The notes beneath the pieces were generated by a model that was not told where the DNA came from, did not search any database, and saw only the letters and a program-made list of their open reading frames with translations. DNA of 64,000 nucleotides, taken from Phycobacter sedimenti (GTDB lineage: Bacteria; Pseudomonadota; Alphaproteobacteria; Rhodobacterales; Rhodobacteraceae). The stretch lies in assembly GCF_038148855.1 (NCBI RefSeq), contig NZ_JBBVGR010000010.1, positions 131,249 through 195,248 on the forward strand, written 5' to 3'. The translations under genes and the position numbers were made by a program. Position 1 is the stretch's first letter. Each line of letters starts with the position of its first letter. This document shows, in pieces, positions 17,320-26,065 of this stretch.

Positions 17320-18636
17320 ATGAGCAAACTCGCCAAATTCGCCGCAGACAAAGGCGTCAAGTATTTCATGATCTCCTACACCGATCTGTTTGGCGGTCAG
17401 CGCGCCAAGCTGGTCCCCGCCGCCGCCATCGCGGATATGGAGGAAGAAGGCGCGGGCTTTGCGGGCTTTGCCACCTGGTTTGACATGACGCCGGCCCATC
17501 CTGACATGCTGGCCGTGCCTGACCCCGATGCAGTGATCCAGCTGCCCTGGAAGCCCGAGGTCGCATGGGTGCCTGCCGATTGCGTGATGGAGGGCACTCC
17601 GGTGGAGCAGGCCCCGCGCAACGTTCTGAAAAAGCTCGTCCATGAGGCCACAGAGGCCGGGCTGCGCGTCAAAACCGGGATCGAGGCCGAGTTCTTTCTG
17701 CTCACGCCCGAGGGCGACAAGATCTCGGACCCCTATGATACCGCGGAGAAACCCTGCTACGATCAGCAGGCGGTGATGCGCCGCTATGATGTGATCGCCG
17801 AAATCTGCGATTACATGCTGGAGCTGGGCTGGGGCCCCTATCAGAACGATCATGAAGACGCCAATGGCCAGTTCGAAATGAACTGGGAGTTTGACGATGC
17901 ACTGGTGACAGCGGACCGGCACTCCTTCTTCAAGTTCATGGTGAAGTCGGTGGCCGAAAAGCACGGGCTGCGGGCGACCTTCATGCCCAAACCCGTCGAG
18001 GGGCTGACCGGCAACGGCTGCCATGCGCATATCTCGGTCTGGGATCCGGAGGGCAAGACCAACGCCTTTGCCGGGGACGGCGGCGGCCAGATCGGAGAGG
18101 TCGGCCTGTCGCAGCAGGGCGGCTATTTCCTGGGCGGGATCATGGCCCATGCCGAAGCGCTGGCGGCCATCACCAACCCGACCGTCAACAGCTACAAGCG
18201 CATCAACGCGCCGCGCACCATGTCCGGCGCCACCTGGGCCCCCAATACCGTGACCTGGACCGGCAACAACCGAACCCACATGGTCCGCGTCCCCGGCCCC
18301 GGCCGCTTCGAGCTGCGCCTGCCCGACGGGGCGGTGAACCCTTATCTGTTGCAGGCGGTGATCATCGCGGCGGGACTGTCGGGGATCCGCTGCAAGGCGG
18401 ATCCGGGCCCCCGTTATGACATCGACATGTACGCCGAAGGCCATGCAATCACCGATGCGCCGAAACTGCCCCTCAACATGCTGGATGCGATCCGCAACTT
18501 TGATGCGGATGAGGGGCTGAAAAAGATGATGGGCACCGGGTTTGCGGCGTCTTACGTCAAGATGAAGCATCAGGAGTGGGACAGCTTCGTTTCGCATTTC
18601 TCCCGTTGGGAGAAGGAAAACACGCTGGATGTGTAG
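17320..18636 (+). CDS. gmaS: Gamma-glutamylmethylamide synthetase (glutamine synthetase type III/GlnT-like)
   Basis: 438 residues with the glutamine synthetase fold: N-terminal beta-grasp (ISYTDLFGGQRAKLVP), metal ligands in GIEAEFFLL and NDHEDANGQFEMNW, GNGCHAHISVWD, INAPRT and FELRLPDGAVNPYL. By context this is GMAS, which ligates methylamine to glutamate at the cost of ATP in the indirect methylamine pathway, rather than a housekeeping GlnA. It sits between the mgs and mgd gene sets, as in known roseobacter loci. A plain glutamine synthetase-like amine ligase remains possible. Confidence 0.82.
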   Translation: MSKLAKFAADKGVKYFMISYTDLFGGQRAKLVPAAAIADMEEEGAGFAGFATWFDMTPAHPDMLAVPDPDAVIQLPWKPEVAWVPADCVMEGTPVEQAPRNVLKKLVHEATEAGLRVKTGIEAEFFLLTPEGDKISDPYDTAEKPCYDQQAVMRRYDVIAEICDYMLELGWGPYQNDHEDANGQFEMNWEFDDALVTADRHSFFKFMVKSVAEKHGLRATFMPKPVEGLTGNGCHAHISVWDPEGKTNAFAGDGGGQIGEVGLSQQGGYFLGGIMAHAEALAAITNPTVNSYKRINAPRTMSGATWAPNTVTWTGNNRTHMVRVPGPGRFELRLPDGAVNPYLLQAVIIAAGLSGIRCKADPGPRYDIDMYAEGHAITDAPKLPLNMLDAIRNFDADEGLKKMMGTGFAASYVKMKHQEWDSFVSHFSRWEKENTLDV

Positions 18637-18671
18637 GTGCCATCTGGCATCACCATGCATAGGAACATGCG

Positions 18672-19922
18672 ATGAAATTCTCTGGTTTGAAGGTCATCCG
18701 GCAGGCGTTGAACGGCCATAAGGGCTGGACGCCTCTGTGGCGAAACCCTGAACCCAAACCCGCCTATGACGTGGTGATCGTGGGCGGTGGCGGGCACGGT
18801 CTGGCAACGGCCTACTATCTGGCGGCGACCTTCGGGATCACCAATGTCGCGGTCCTCGAGAGGGGCTGGCTCGGCTCCGGGAATATCGGGCGCAATACGA
18901 CGATCATCCGATCGAACTATCTGCTGCCGGGCAATCAGCCGTTCTATGAATTCTCGATGAAGCTCTGGGAAAGCCAGGAGCAGGATCTCAACTTCAACTC
19001 GATGGTGAGCCAGCGCTCGATTATCAACCTGTTCCACAGTGACGGTCAGCGAGATGCCTATCGTCGGCGGGGCAATGCCATGCAGCTGAGCGGTGCGGGA
19101 GGTACGCTGCTGTCGCAGGACGAGCTGCGGGAAAAACTGCCCTTCCTCAACTTTGACAACGCACGCTTTCCCATCAAAGGCGGGCTGATGCAAAGCCGCG
19201 CCGGAACCGCGCGTCACGATGGCGTCGCCTGGGGCTATGCGCGGGCAGCAGATCAGCGCGGCGTAGATCTGATCCAGAACTGCGAGGTCACGGGCTTTCG
19301 GATCGAAGACGGACAGATCTCTGGCGTCGAGACAACGCGCGGCCTTATCGCTGCGGGCAAGGTTGGCGTGGCGGTGGCCGGGTCTTCCAGCCGGGTGATG
19401 TCCATGGCAGGCCTGCGCCTGCCAATCGAGAGCCACGTGCTGCAGGCCTTTGTCTCGGAAGGTTTGAAACCCACCATTCCCGGAGTGATCACCTTTGGCG
19501 CGGGGCATTTCTATGTCAGTCAGTCCGACAAGGGCGGCTTGGTCTTTGGCGGCGATATCGACGGCTATAACTCATATGCCCAACGCGGCAACCTGCCGGT
19601 GGTCGAGGATGTGATCGAGGGCGGTATGGCCCTGATGCCGATGATTGGCCGCGCGCGGCTGTTGCGATCCTGGGGCGGGGTGATGGACATGTCGATGGAT
19701 GGCTCGCCCATCATCGACCGAACCCATTTAGACGGGCTCTATCTGAACGCTGGCTGGTGCTATGGCGGCTTCAAGGCGACACCGGCCTCCGGCTATGCCT
19801 TTGCCCATCTGCTTGCAACCGGCACCCCCCATGAGACCGCGCGCGCCTTCCGGCTGGACCGGTTCGCACGCGGTTACGTCATTGATGAAAAGGGCGTCGG
19901 TGCCCAGCCGAATCTGCACTGA
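18672..19922 (+). CDS. mgdA: N-methylglutamate dehydrogenase subunit A (sarcosine oxidase beta-like)
   Basis: 416 residues, DAO/sarcosine oxidase beta family. FAD-binding VVIVGGGGHGLATAYYLA near residues 36-55, then ERGWLGSGNIGRNTTIIRSNYL and a C-terminal SPIIDRT, GWCYGGFKATPASG. It carries the substrate oxidation site that demethylates N-methylglutamate. First of the four mgd subunits; the next gene begins 9 bp later. Confidence 0.86.
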   Translation: MKFSGLKVIRQALNGHKGWTPLWRNPEPKPAYDVVIVGGGGHGLATAYYLAATFGITNVAVLERGWLGSGNIGRNTTIIRSNYLLPGNQPFYEFSMKLWESQEQDLNFNSMVSQRSIINLFHSDGQRDAYRRRGNAMQLSGAGGTLLSQDELREKLPFLNFDNARFPIKGGLMQSRAGTARHDGVAWGYARAADQRGVDLIQNCEVTGFRIEDGQISGVETTRGLIAAGKVGVAVAGSSSRVMSMAGLRLPIESHVLQAFVSEGLKPTIPGVITFGAGHFYVSQSDKGGLVFGGDIDGYNSYAQRGNLPVVEDVIEGGMALMPMIGRARLLRSWGGVMDMSMDGSPIIDRTHLDGLYLNAGWCYGGFKATPASGYAFAHLLATGTPHETARAFRLDRFARGYVIDEKGVGAQPNLH

Positions 19923-19931
19923 GGGCCTGCA

Positions 19932-20204
19932 ATGCTGATCCCCCATCCTCTTCTTGGCCTGCGCGATGCGCAGGAGTTTACCTACCTCGGCGACGCCGCG
20001 CTGATGAACCGCCCTGCCCCAGAGGCGGGAGAAGCCGCCTTTTGTGACTATGTCTTCCTGCGCGACAACCCAGCCGGTGTGCACCGGGAGCTGTGGTTTC
20101 ACGAGCAGGGCGACCGGTCCTGGCTGGTGGTGACGCGCGATACTGTGACCCATGAAATCCTGAGCGCCGAACTGGCCATGAACTGCGCGAGGGCCTCCAC
20201 ATGA
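19932..20204 (+). CDS. mgdB: N-methylglutamate dehydrogenase subunit B (sarcosine oxidase delta-like)
   Basis: 90 residues. Small delta subunit; PHPLLGLRDAQEFTYLGDA, CDYVFLRDNPAGVHRELWFH and RDTVTHEIL are typical. In heterotetrameric sarcosine oxidases this subunit binds zinc and caps the alpha subunit. Its stop overlaps the mgdC start (ATGA). Confidence 0.87.
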   Translation: MLIPHPLLGLRDAQEFTYLGDAALMNRPAPEAGEAAFCDYVFLRDNPAGVHRELWFHEQGDRSWLVVTRDTVTHEILSAELAMNCARAST

Positions 20205-23143
20205 GTCGTCTGTCCGGCGGTCTCATTGATCGCGATACGCCGCTGAGCTTCCGCTTCAACGGGCGCACCTACAAGGGCTACGCAGGCGACACTCTGGCCT
20301 CGGCCCTGATCGCCAATGGGGTGCAGATGGTGGGACGGAGCTTCAAGTATCACCGTCCGCGCGGGATTTTCTCCGCCGGGTCCGAAGAGCCGAACGCCCT
20401 TGTAACCCTACGCGAAGGCGCGCGGGCCGAGCCGAACACGCGGGCGACGGTGACAGAACTGTTCGAAGGGCTGGTGGCGCGTTCACAGAACCACTTTGGC
20501 TCGCTGGAGCACGACCTCCTTGCGGTCAATGACCTGTTGTCGCCGTTTCTGGCGGCCGGGTTCTATTACAAGACCTTCATGTGGCCGCGTGCCTTTTGGG
20601 AAAAGCTCTATGAGCCTGCAATCCGGCGGGCGGCCGGGCTGGGCGCCTTGTCGATGGAGCCGGACCCCGATGCCTATGACAAGGGGTTCCTGCATTGCGA
20701 TCTTCTGGTGATCGGGGGTGGTGCGGCAGGCTTGGCGGCTGCGCTGACAGCGGGGCGTGCGGGGGCGAGGGTGATTCTCGCCGACGAGGACTCGCGCCTA
20801 GGTGGACGCTTGCTGGCAGAAAGCGACACGCTGGATGGTGCCCCTGCGGCAGAGTGGGTCGCGGCTGCCTGCGACGAGCTGCGGCAGATGCCCAATGTCC
20901 GCCTGATGTCGCGAACAACAGTGTTTGGGGCCTATGACCACGGAACATTCGGAGCGGTTGAGCGTGTCGCCGACCACCTGCCGAGTCCAGGGGCGGTTGT
21001 GAGGCAAACGCTATGGCGGATCACGGCGAGGCGCACGGTTCTGGCAGCGGGTGTGATCGAGCGGCATATTCCCTTTGCTGACAATGACCGGCCAGGCATC
21101 ATGCTCGCGGGGGCGATACGGGCCTATGCCAATCGCTGGGCGGTGTCTCCGGTCCGAACAGGGGATGACAAGCTCGCAATTTTCACAAATGGAGACGACG
21201 GCCACCGCACCGCTCTGGACCTCATGGCCAAGGGGGTGACCGTTTCGCATGTGATCGACACCCGCGTGGATGCACCGCGCTTTGGCGACTATGATCTGCT
21301 AAGCGGCGCGACGGTCACGGGCACGCGCGGGCGCAAGGGGCTGCGGGCGATACATGTTGCGCATCAGGGCCAGTCCAAGTGGCACGAGGTTGGCGCCCTT
21401 GGCGTTGCAGGCGGGTGGAACCCGAACGTGCATCTCGCCTCGCATCATCGCGGGCGGCCGGTTTGGGATACAGAGGCGTTGGCCTTTGTGCCGCATAACC
21501 CGCCCAAGGGCATGTTCCCCGCAGGCGGCTGCGCGGGCCAGGGCGGCACGGCGCAGGCGCTTGCCGATGGCATGCGCGCGGCTCTGGCGGCCCTGGCCGA
21601 TCTTGACGTCGATGCACATCCGATCCCCCTGCCCGAGGCGCAGGATGCCCCTGCGACTCATGCGCCGTTCTGGCATGTATCGGGCACGCGTCGTGCCTGG
21701 GTCGATTTTCAGAATGACGTGACGGTCAATGACATCGAACTGTCGCATAAGGAAAACATGCGCTCGGTCGAACACCTGAAACGCTGGACGACGCTGGGGA
21801 TGGCGACGGACCAGGGCAAGACCTCGAATGTTTCGGCGCTGGCGGTAATGGCTGAGATCACTGGCGCGACAATCCCCGAGACCGGCACGACGATCTTCCG
21901 CCCGCCCTATACCGGCGTTGCCCTTTCAGTGCTGGGAGGCGGCGATACCGGCAAAGAGTTCAGGCCCAAGCGGCTGACGCCGACCCATTACTGGGCCGCC
22001 ACTCAGGGCGCGGAGTTTGTCGAGGTCGGTCCCTGGATGCGCGCGCAGTACTTTGTCCGTGACGGAGAAACCCATTGGCGCCAGTCGGTGGACCGCGAGG
22101 TTCTGGCGGTGCGACGGGATGTGGGGATCTGCGATGTGACCACATTGGGAAAGATCGATGTGCAGGGCGCGGACGCGAGTGAGTTTCTGAACCGGATCTA
22201 CGCCAATGTGATGGGCACTCTCAAAGTCGGCATGGTGCGTTATGGGCTGATGCTGCGTGAGGATGGCCACCTGTTTGACGACGGCACCTGCGCGCGCCTG
22301 TCAGAGGATCACTACGTGGTCACCACCACCACGGCCAATGCAGGCGCTGTCTATCGGAATATGGAATTCGCGCGTCAGTGCCTGTGGCCGGATCTGGATG
22401 TGCAGCTGATTTCGACCACTGATGCCTGGGCACAGATCGCCGTGGCCGGACCGAAATCGCGAGCCCTGCTGGAGCGGATCGTGGATGGGTTTGACCTGTC
22501 GAACGAGACTTTTCCCTTCATGGCCTGCGCTGAGCTGACAATCTGCAATGGCCTGCGGGCGCGGCTGTTTCGGATCTCGTTCTCCGGCGAACTGGCCTAC
22601 GAGATCGCCGTGCCTGCGCGCTATGGTCAGGCACTAATGCAGCGTCTGTTGGAAAAAGGCACCGATCTTGGTGTCACGCCCTACGGCACCGAGGCCCTGG
22701 GTGTCTTGCGCATCGAAAAAGGTCATGCGGCTGGCGCTGAACTTAACGGCCAGACCACCGCGCAGATGCTGGGGCTTGGTCGCATGGTTTCTGCCAAGAA
22801 AGATTCGATTGGCGCCATCATGTCCCGTCGCGAGGGGCTGGCGCAGGATCGCCGCCGTCTGGCCGGATTGAAATCCTGCAAGGCCATGGTGCAGGTTCCC
22901 GCCGGGGCGCATCTTTTCACCAAAGGCAGCCCCCAGTCGCTGGAAACGGATCAGGGCTGGGTCACCTCGTCCTGCTATTCGCCCCATGTTGGCGGCTACA
23001 TCGCTCTGGGGTTCCTGGAGGACGGCGATACCCGTTTGGGCGAGATCCTGACTGCTGCCAACCCGCTTGAGGGACAGTCTTTCGACGTCGAAATCGTTTC
23101 CCCCCATTTTTTCGACCCCGAAGGAGGGCGCCTGCGTGACTGA
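20201..23143 (+). CDS. mgdC: N-methylglutamate dehydrogenase subunit C (sarcosine oxidase alpha-like)
   Basis: 980 residues, full family length. N-terminal Fer2-like fold (SFKYHRPRGIFSAG, cysteines lost as usual in this family), dinucleotide-binding domain (VIGGGAAGLAAALTAGRAGA, about 169-188), a Cys/Gly-rich AGGCAGQGGTAQAL loop, and a C-terminal folate-binding aminomethyltransferase-type half (about 590-970). It is expected to transfer the oxidised methyl group to tetrahydrofolate. Overlaps mgdB by 4 bp and mgdD by 8 bp. Confidence 0.88.
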   Translation: MSRLSGGLIDRDTPLSFRFNGRTYKGYAGDTLASALIANGVQMVGRSFKYHRPRGIFSAGSEEPNALVTLREGARAEPNTRATVTELFEGLVARSQNHFGSLEHDLLAVNDLLSPFLAAGFYYKTFMWPRAFWEKLYEPAIRRAAGLGALSMEPDPDAYDKGFLHCDLLVIGGGAAGLAAALTAGRAGARVILADEDSRLGGRLLAESDTLDGAPAAEWVAAACDELRQMPNVRLMSRTTVFGAYDHGTFGAVERVADHLPSPGAVVRQTLWRITARRTVLAAGVIERHIPFADNDRPGIMLAGAIRAYANRWAVSPVRTGDDKLAIFTNGDDGHRTALDLMAKGVTVSHVIDTRVDAPRFGDYDLLSGATVTGTRGRKGLRAIHVAHQGQSKWHEVGALGVAGGWNPNVHLASHHRGRPVWDTEALAFVPHNPPKGMFPAGGCAGQGGTAQALADGMRAALAALADLDVDAHPIPLPEAQDAPATHAPFWHVSGTRRAWVDFQNDVTVNDIELSHKENMRSVEHLKRWTTLGMATDQGKTSNVSALAVMAEITGATIPETGTTIFRPPYTGVALSVLGGGDTGKEFRPKRLTPTHYWAATQGAEFVEVGPWMRAQYFVRDGETHWRQSVDREVLAVRRDVGICDVTTLGKIDVQGADASEFLNRIYANVMGTLKVGMVRYGLMLREDGHLFDDGTCARLSEDHYVVTTTTANAGAVYRNMEFARQCLWPDLDVQLISTTDAWAQIAVAGPKSRALLERIVDGFDLSNETFPFMACAELTICNGLRARLFRISFSGELAYEIAVPARYGQALMQRLLEKGTDLGVTPYGTEALGVLRIEKGHAAGAELNGQTTAQMLGLGRMVSAKKDSIGAIMSRREGLAQDRRRLAGLKSCKAMVQVPAGAHLFTKGSPQSLETDQGWVTSSCYSPHVGGYIALGFLEDGDTRLGEILTAANPLEGQSFDVEIVSPHFFDPEGGRLRD

Positions 23144-23678
23144 CCTGACCCCGATCACCGCTCTTGGCATGGCTGAGGCCGCACGCGTGTCTCATGGGGC
23201 GCTGATCTTTGCCGAAAACCCGGATATCGCGCTGGCTTCGCTGACCCTGCGCAAAGGCGTCACGCCGCCACAGGGGCTACCAGAGGTGGGTGAGTTCAAA
23301 GACGGCGCTTTCTGGATCGGTCCCAATCAATGGATGCTGGAGGGACCGGGACAGGCCGAAACCGATTTTGCGGCCAGGGTCCAAGGGGACCTTCCCGGTT
23401 GCAGCATCACCGAACAGACCGACGGCTTTTGGGTGGTAGAGGTCACATCGGTCAAAGGGGCCGCGCCGCTTGAGGACTTGATGGCAAAGCTGGTGAACAT
23501 TGATCCCGCCGCTTTCGCCACGGGTCAGGCCATACGCACCGGGTTGCACCACATGACTGTCTTTCTGGTCCGCCGCCGAGATGATCATATGGCGATCATC
23601 GGGATGCGCAGCTATGCCGGTGCGCTGTGGCATGCCCTGAACCGGGCCGCACACAGGCTGGCGATGACATCCCCGTGA
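23136..23678 (+). CDS. mgdD: N-methylglutamate dehydrogenase subunit D (sarcosine oxidase gamma-like)
   Basis: 180 residues from the GTG at 23136, chosen because AAGGAGG lies 8 bp upstream (inside the mgdC end) and the product then begins at the usual place (VTDLTPITALG). The gamma-subunit pattern GEFKDGAFWIGPNQWML, and VEVTSVKGAAPLEDLMAKL is clear. The last subunit of the four. Confidence 0.84.
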   Translation: MTDLTPITALGMAEAARVSHGALIFAENPDIALASLTLRKGVTPPQGLPEVGEFKDGAFWIGPNQWMLEGPGQAETDFAARVQGDLPGCSITEQTDGFWVVEVTSVKGAAPLEDLMAKLVNIDPAAFATGQAIRTGLHHMTVFLVRRRDDHMAIIGMRSYAGALWHALNRAAHRLAMTSP

Positions 23679-23803
23679 CAATCCCATGCGGGCAAGCTAT
23701 CGCGACCTCAGGCTCTGGCGCAGCAGAAGACGAAACACCCCGGCAGAGCAACAACCACGGTACGACCTGCGCCCCCAGAGACGCGACTTATCAGGAGCAC
23801 TGA

Positions 23804-24688
23804 ATGACCAAATATTGCCTCACCGTCGCCTGCCCGACCGCGCGCGGGATCGTTGCAGCCGTTGCCACGTTCATGGCCAAGCAGGGGTGCAACATCACCG
23901 ACAGCTCGCAGTTTGATGATGCCGATACCGGACGGTTTTTCATGCGGGTCGCCTTTGACTCGCAGCAAGGCGCCACTCTGCAGCAATTGCAGAGCGATTT
24001 TGCTGCGGTTGCAGAAGAGTTCGGCATGCAGTCCGCGTTTCATGACGGCTCTGCAAAGATGAAGGTCGTCATCATGGTCAGCCGTTTTGGCCACTGTCTG
24101 AATGACCTTTTGTACCGCGTCAAAATCGGCGCCCTGCCGATCGAGATCGTCGCGGTGATTTCAAATCACATGGACTATCAGAAGGCCGTGGTGAACGCCG
24201 ACATTCCGTTCCACTGCATCAAGGTCACCAAGGACAACAAACCCGAGGCCGAAGCGGCAATCATGCGGGTCGTCGAAGAGACCGAGGCCGAGTTGATCGT
24301 CCTGGCGCGCTACATGCAGATCCTGTCGGACGAGATGTGCAAAAAGATGTCAGGTCGCATCATCAATATCCACCACTCCTTTCTGCCCTCCTTCAAAGGC
24401 GCGAACCCCTACAAGCAGGCCTTTGCGCGCGGCGTGAAACTGATCGGCGCGACCTCGCATTATGTCACTGCGGATCTGGACGAGGGGCCGATCATCGAGC
24501 AGGACATCGTCCGCGTGACCCATGCACAATCGCCCTCTGACTACGTCTCCCTTGGCCGCGATGTGGAGGCACAGGTGCTGGCGCGTGCGATCCATGCGCA
24601 TGCCCATCACCGGGTGTTCCTGAATGGAGACAAAACCGTGGTGTTCCCCGCCTCCCCGGGCAGCCACAGTTCGGAAAGAATGGGCTAA
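23804..24688 (+). CDS. purU: Formyltetrahydrofolate deformylase
   Basis: 294 residues: N-terminal ACT domain (about 3-80; TVACPTARGIVAAVATFM) and formyltransferase domain (about 90-285) with IHHSFLPSFKGANPYKQAF, GATSHYV and DEGPIIEQDIVRVTH, including the catalytic His and Asp. It hydrolyses 10-formyl-THF to formate and THF. Next to the mgd genes it serves to release the C1 unit from methylated amines; folD is not in this window. ATG preceded by ATCAGGAGC. Confidence 0.93.
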   Translation: MTKYCLTVACPTARGIVAAVATFMAKQGCNITDSSQFDDADTGRFFMRVAFDSQQGATLQQLQSDFAAVAEEFGMQSAFHDGSAKMKVVIMVSRFGHCLNDLLYRVKIGALPIEIVAVISNHMDYQKAVVNADIPFHCIKVTKDNKPEAEAAIMRVVEETEAELIVLARYMQILSDEMCKKMSGRIINIHHSFLPSFKGANPYKQAFARGVKLIGATSHYVTADLDEGPIIEQDIVRVTHAQSPSDYVSLGRDVEAQVLARAIHAHAHHRVFLNGDKTVVFPASPGSHSSERMG

Positions 24689-24708
24689 AAAGGACATTGG
24701 GGCACTGG

Positions 24709-24749
24709 GTTGCGTCAGGGTCTCCGCTTGAGGCGGACCCCGACGCAAC
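24709..24749. terminator. Bidirectional hairpin terminator between purU and the CMD gene
   Basis: GTTGCGTC at 24709-24716 pairs with GACGCAAC at 24742-24749; the inner arms (GGGTCTCCGC and GCGGACCCC) extend the stem with one small bulge around a short loop. The two flanking genes are convergent, which is where a shared terminator is expected. No long T run. Confidence 0.6.
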
Positions 24750-24766
24750 GGTCCTTGCCGTGGCCC

Positions 24767-25168
24767 TCAGGCGTTATCCCCGGCGGCAGCCTCTTCTTCC
24801 AGAACCTTGCGGGCCGCGCGGAAACACTCCAGCGCCTGTGGAACACCGCAGTAAATGCCGATGACGTGGATGATCGCCCGGATTTCATCCTTGGTGACCC
24901 CGTTGTTCAGGGCGCCACGGCAATGCAGCTCCCATTCGTGCATCTTGCCCAAAGCACCGATCATCGAGAGGTTCATCATCGACCGGGTCTTGGCATCAAT
25001 TACATCATCGCCCCAGCCGAAACCCCAGCACCAGGCAGTCATCGCCTCCTGAAAGGGGCGAGTGAAATCGTCGGCGGCAGCAAGGTTTCGCTCGACATAA
25101 TCTGCGCCAAGCGTGGCTTTTCGCTGCTCCAGTCCTTTGAGGAAAAGATCCTCTTCAAAGCTGCTCAT
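24767..25168 (-). CDS. Carboxymuconolactone decarboxylase (CMD) family protein
   Basis: 133 residues, all-helical AhpD-like CMD fold. TRSMMNLSMIGALGKMHEWE, LHCRGALNNGVTKDEIRAI and a GVPQALECFRAARKVLEE tail are characteristic of the 4-carboxymuconolactone decarboxylase branch. The two cysteines of the redox-active AhpD C-x-x-C motif are absent, which favours a decarboxylase or isomerase-like role. A decayed regulator gene lies directly upstream on the same strand. Physiological substrate unknown. Confidence 0.85.
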   Translation of the reverse strand: MSSFEEDLFLKGLEQRKATLGADYVERNLAAADDFTRPFQEAMTAWCWGFGWGDDVIDAKTRSMMNLSMIGALGKMHEWELHCRGALNNGVTKDEIRAIIHVIGIYCGVPQALECFRAARKVLEEEAAAGDNA

Positions 25169-25196
25169 CTGTCTGTGTCCTCTTGTGACTTCTCGT

Positions 25197-25630
25197 TCAT
25201 GATAGGCTGCCCTTTTGACTGGCGCAGCTTTGCGGCGAACGCCTTGGATCCGTCAGGGGGCGCTCTGCAAAGGCCCGCGCCGCTTCGCAGTCACGGCGGC
25301 CGATGGCAACGCGGATCTGCTGCAGATGCACCGGGTCAAGAAGCTTACGCTCACAGCCGTTCGGACTGAGGATGCGACCCCGACACACCCGGCCTGCAAA
25401 TGCTGCACGACTTTGCAAGCGGTGGTTTGATCGGCCCCGGCAACATGATGCCGTCGACATTGCTCGTGGCCCTGAACGGCAGGCCCAGCAACTGATCTTT
25501 GGCAGCGTTTTTCAGTTCGCACAAGGCGGTGTTCAACTGGTGTCGCAGATCCGCTGCCACCCGTCCGGATGAGGTGGCAGACGCACACTTCCGTTCGCCC
25601 GGCGTTGGACCAGGCCTCGATGAGGACTTG
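25197..25630 (-). pseudogene. Decayed regulator, possibly GntR/FCD type
   Basis: No intact frame exists here, but three minus-strand frames read in succession give protein-like pieces: DLRHQLNTALCELKNA (about 25500-25560), TTACKVVQHLQAG (about 25395-25440) and a C-terminal segment VHLQQIRVAIGRRDCEAARAFAERPL (about 25250-25330) that looks like the end of an FCD ligand-binding domain. Frameshifts separate them. It would have been transcribed with the CMD gene. The family call is tentative. Confidence 0.3.
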
Positions 25631-26065
25631 TCTGATTGGTTCTGCCCTGTGGCACCCCATGGACTTGTCTTTACCGCGTGACAACCCTGCCACTGTCTGG
25701 CTCGACCACCGCCTCCTCTGTTGCGAATCTCCGGGGCATGTTTCCCCGGCGCCAGCACCTTTTGGCTGAGCAGGTCTGATCCTCACGGGTGAGGGCCATC
25801 TTTTTCTGGTCCCGAGAGATTTTTCTGCCTCCCTTTTTGCACTCGGTCCAAAAGGAAGATGTGGTCCCCTGGCGGGCCCCGGAGTGCTTACTAAGGGATT
25901 AACAATGCGCGGGAATACAGAGTTTTGCGTTGGCTTCAGGCGCTGTCAAAGGGCTTCCCCCCCCTTGGCTGTAACGCCATTTCCTTAGGCAAACAGATCA
26001 AATTGTTTACTTTTCATTAACACTTTCAACCTTTCGTTGCACCACCGCAGGTTCAGGAGGCCCCC
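25631..26065. other. Intergenic region upstream of the RTX-like gene
   Basis: About 430 bp with no supported gene. The last ~100 bp become AT-rich and should hold the promoter of the repeat protein; an AGGAGG ribosome site lies 6-12 bp before its ATG. A run of eight Cs occurs around 25958-25965. Confidence 0.4.

Noticed and set aside
15889..18660. Very long minus-strand open frame (923 codons) across mgsC and gmaS
   Set aside because: It is antisense to two well supported enzymes with complete motifs; its composition is His/Arg/Gly-rich, typical of a GC-bias shadow.
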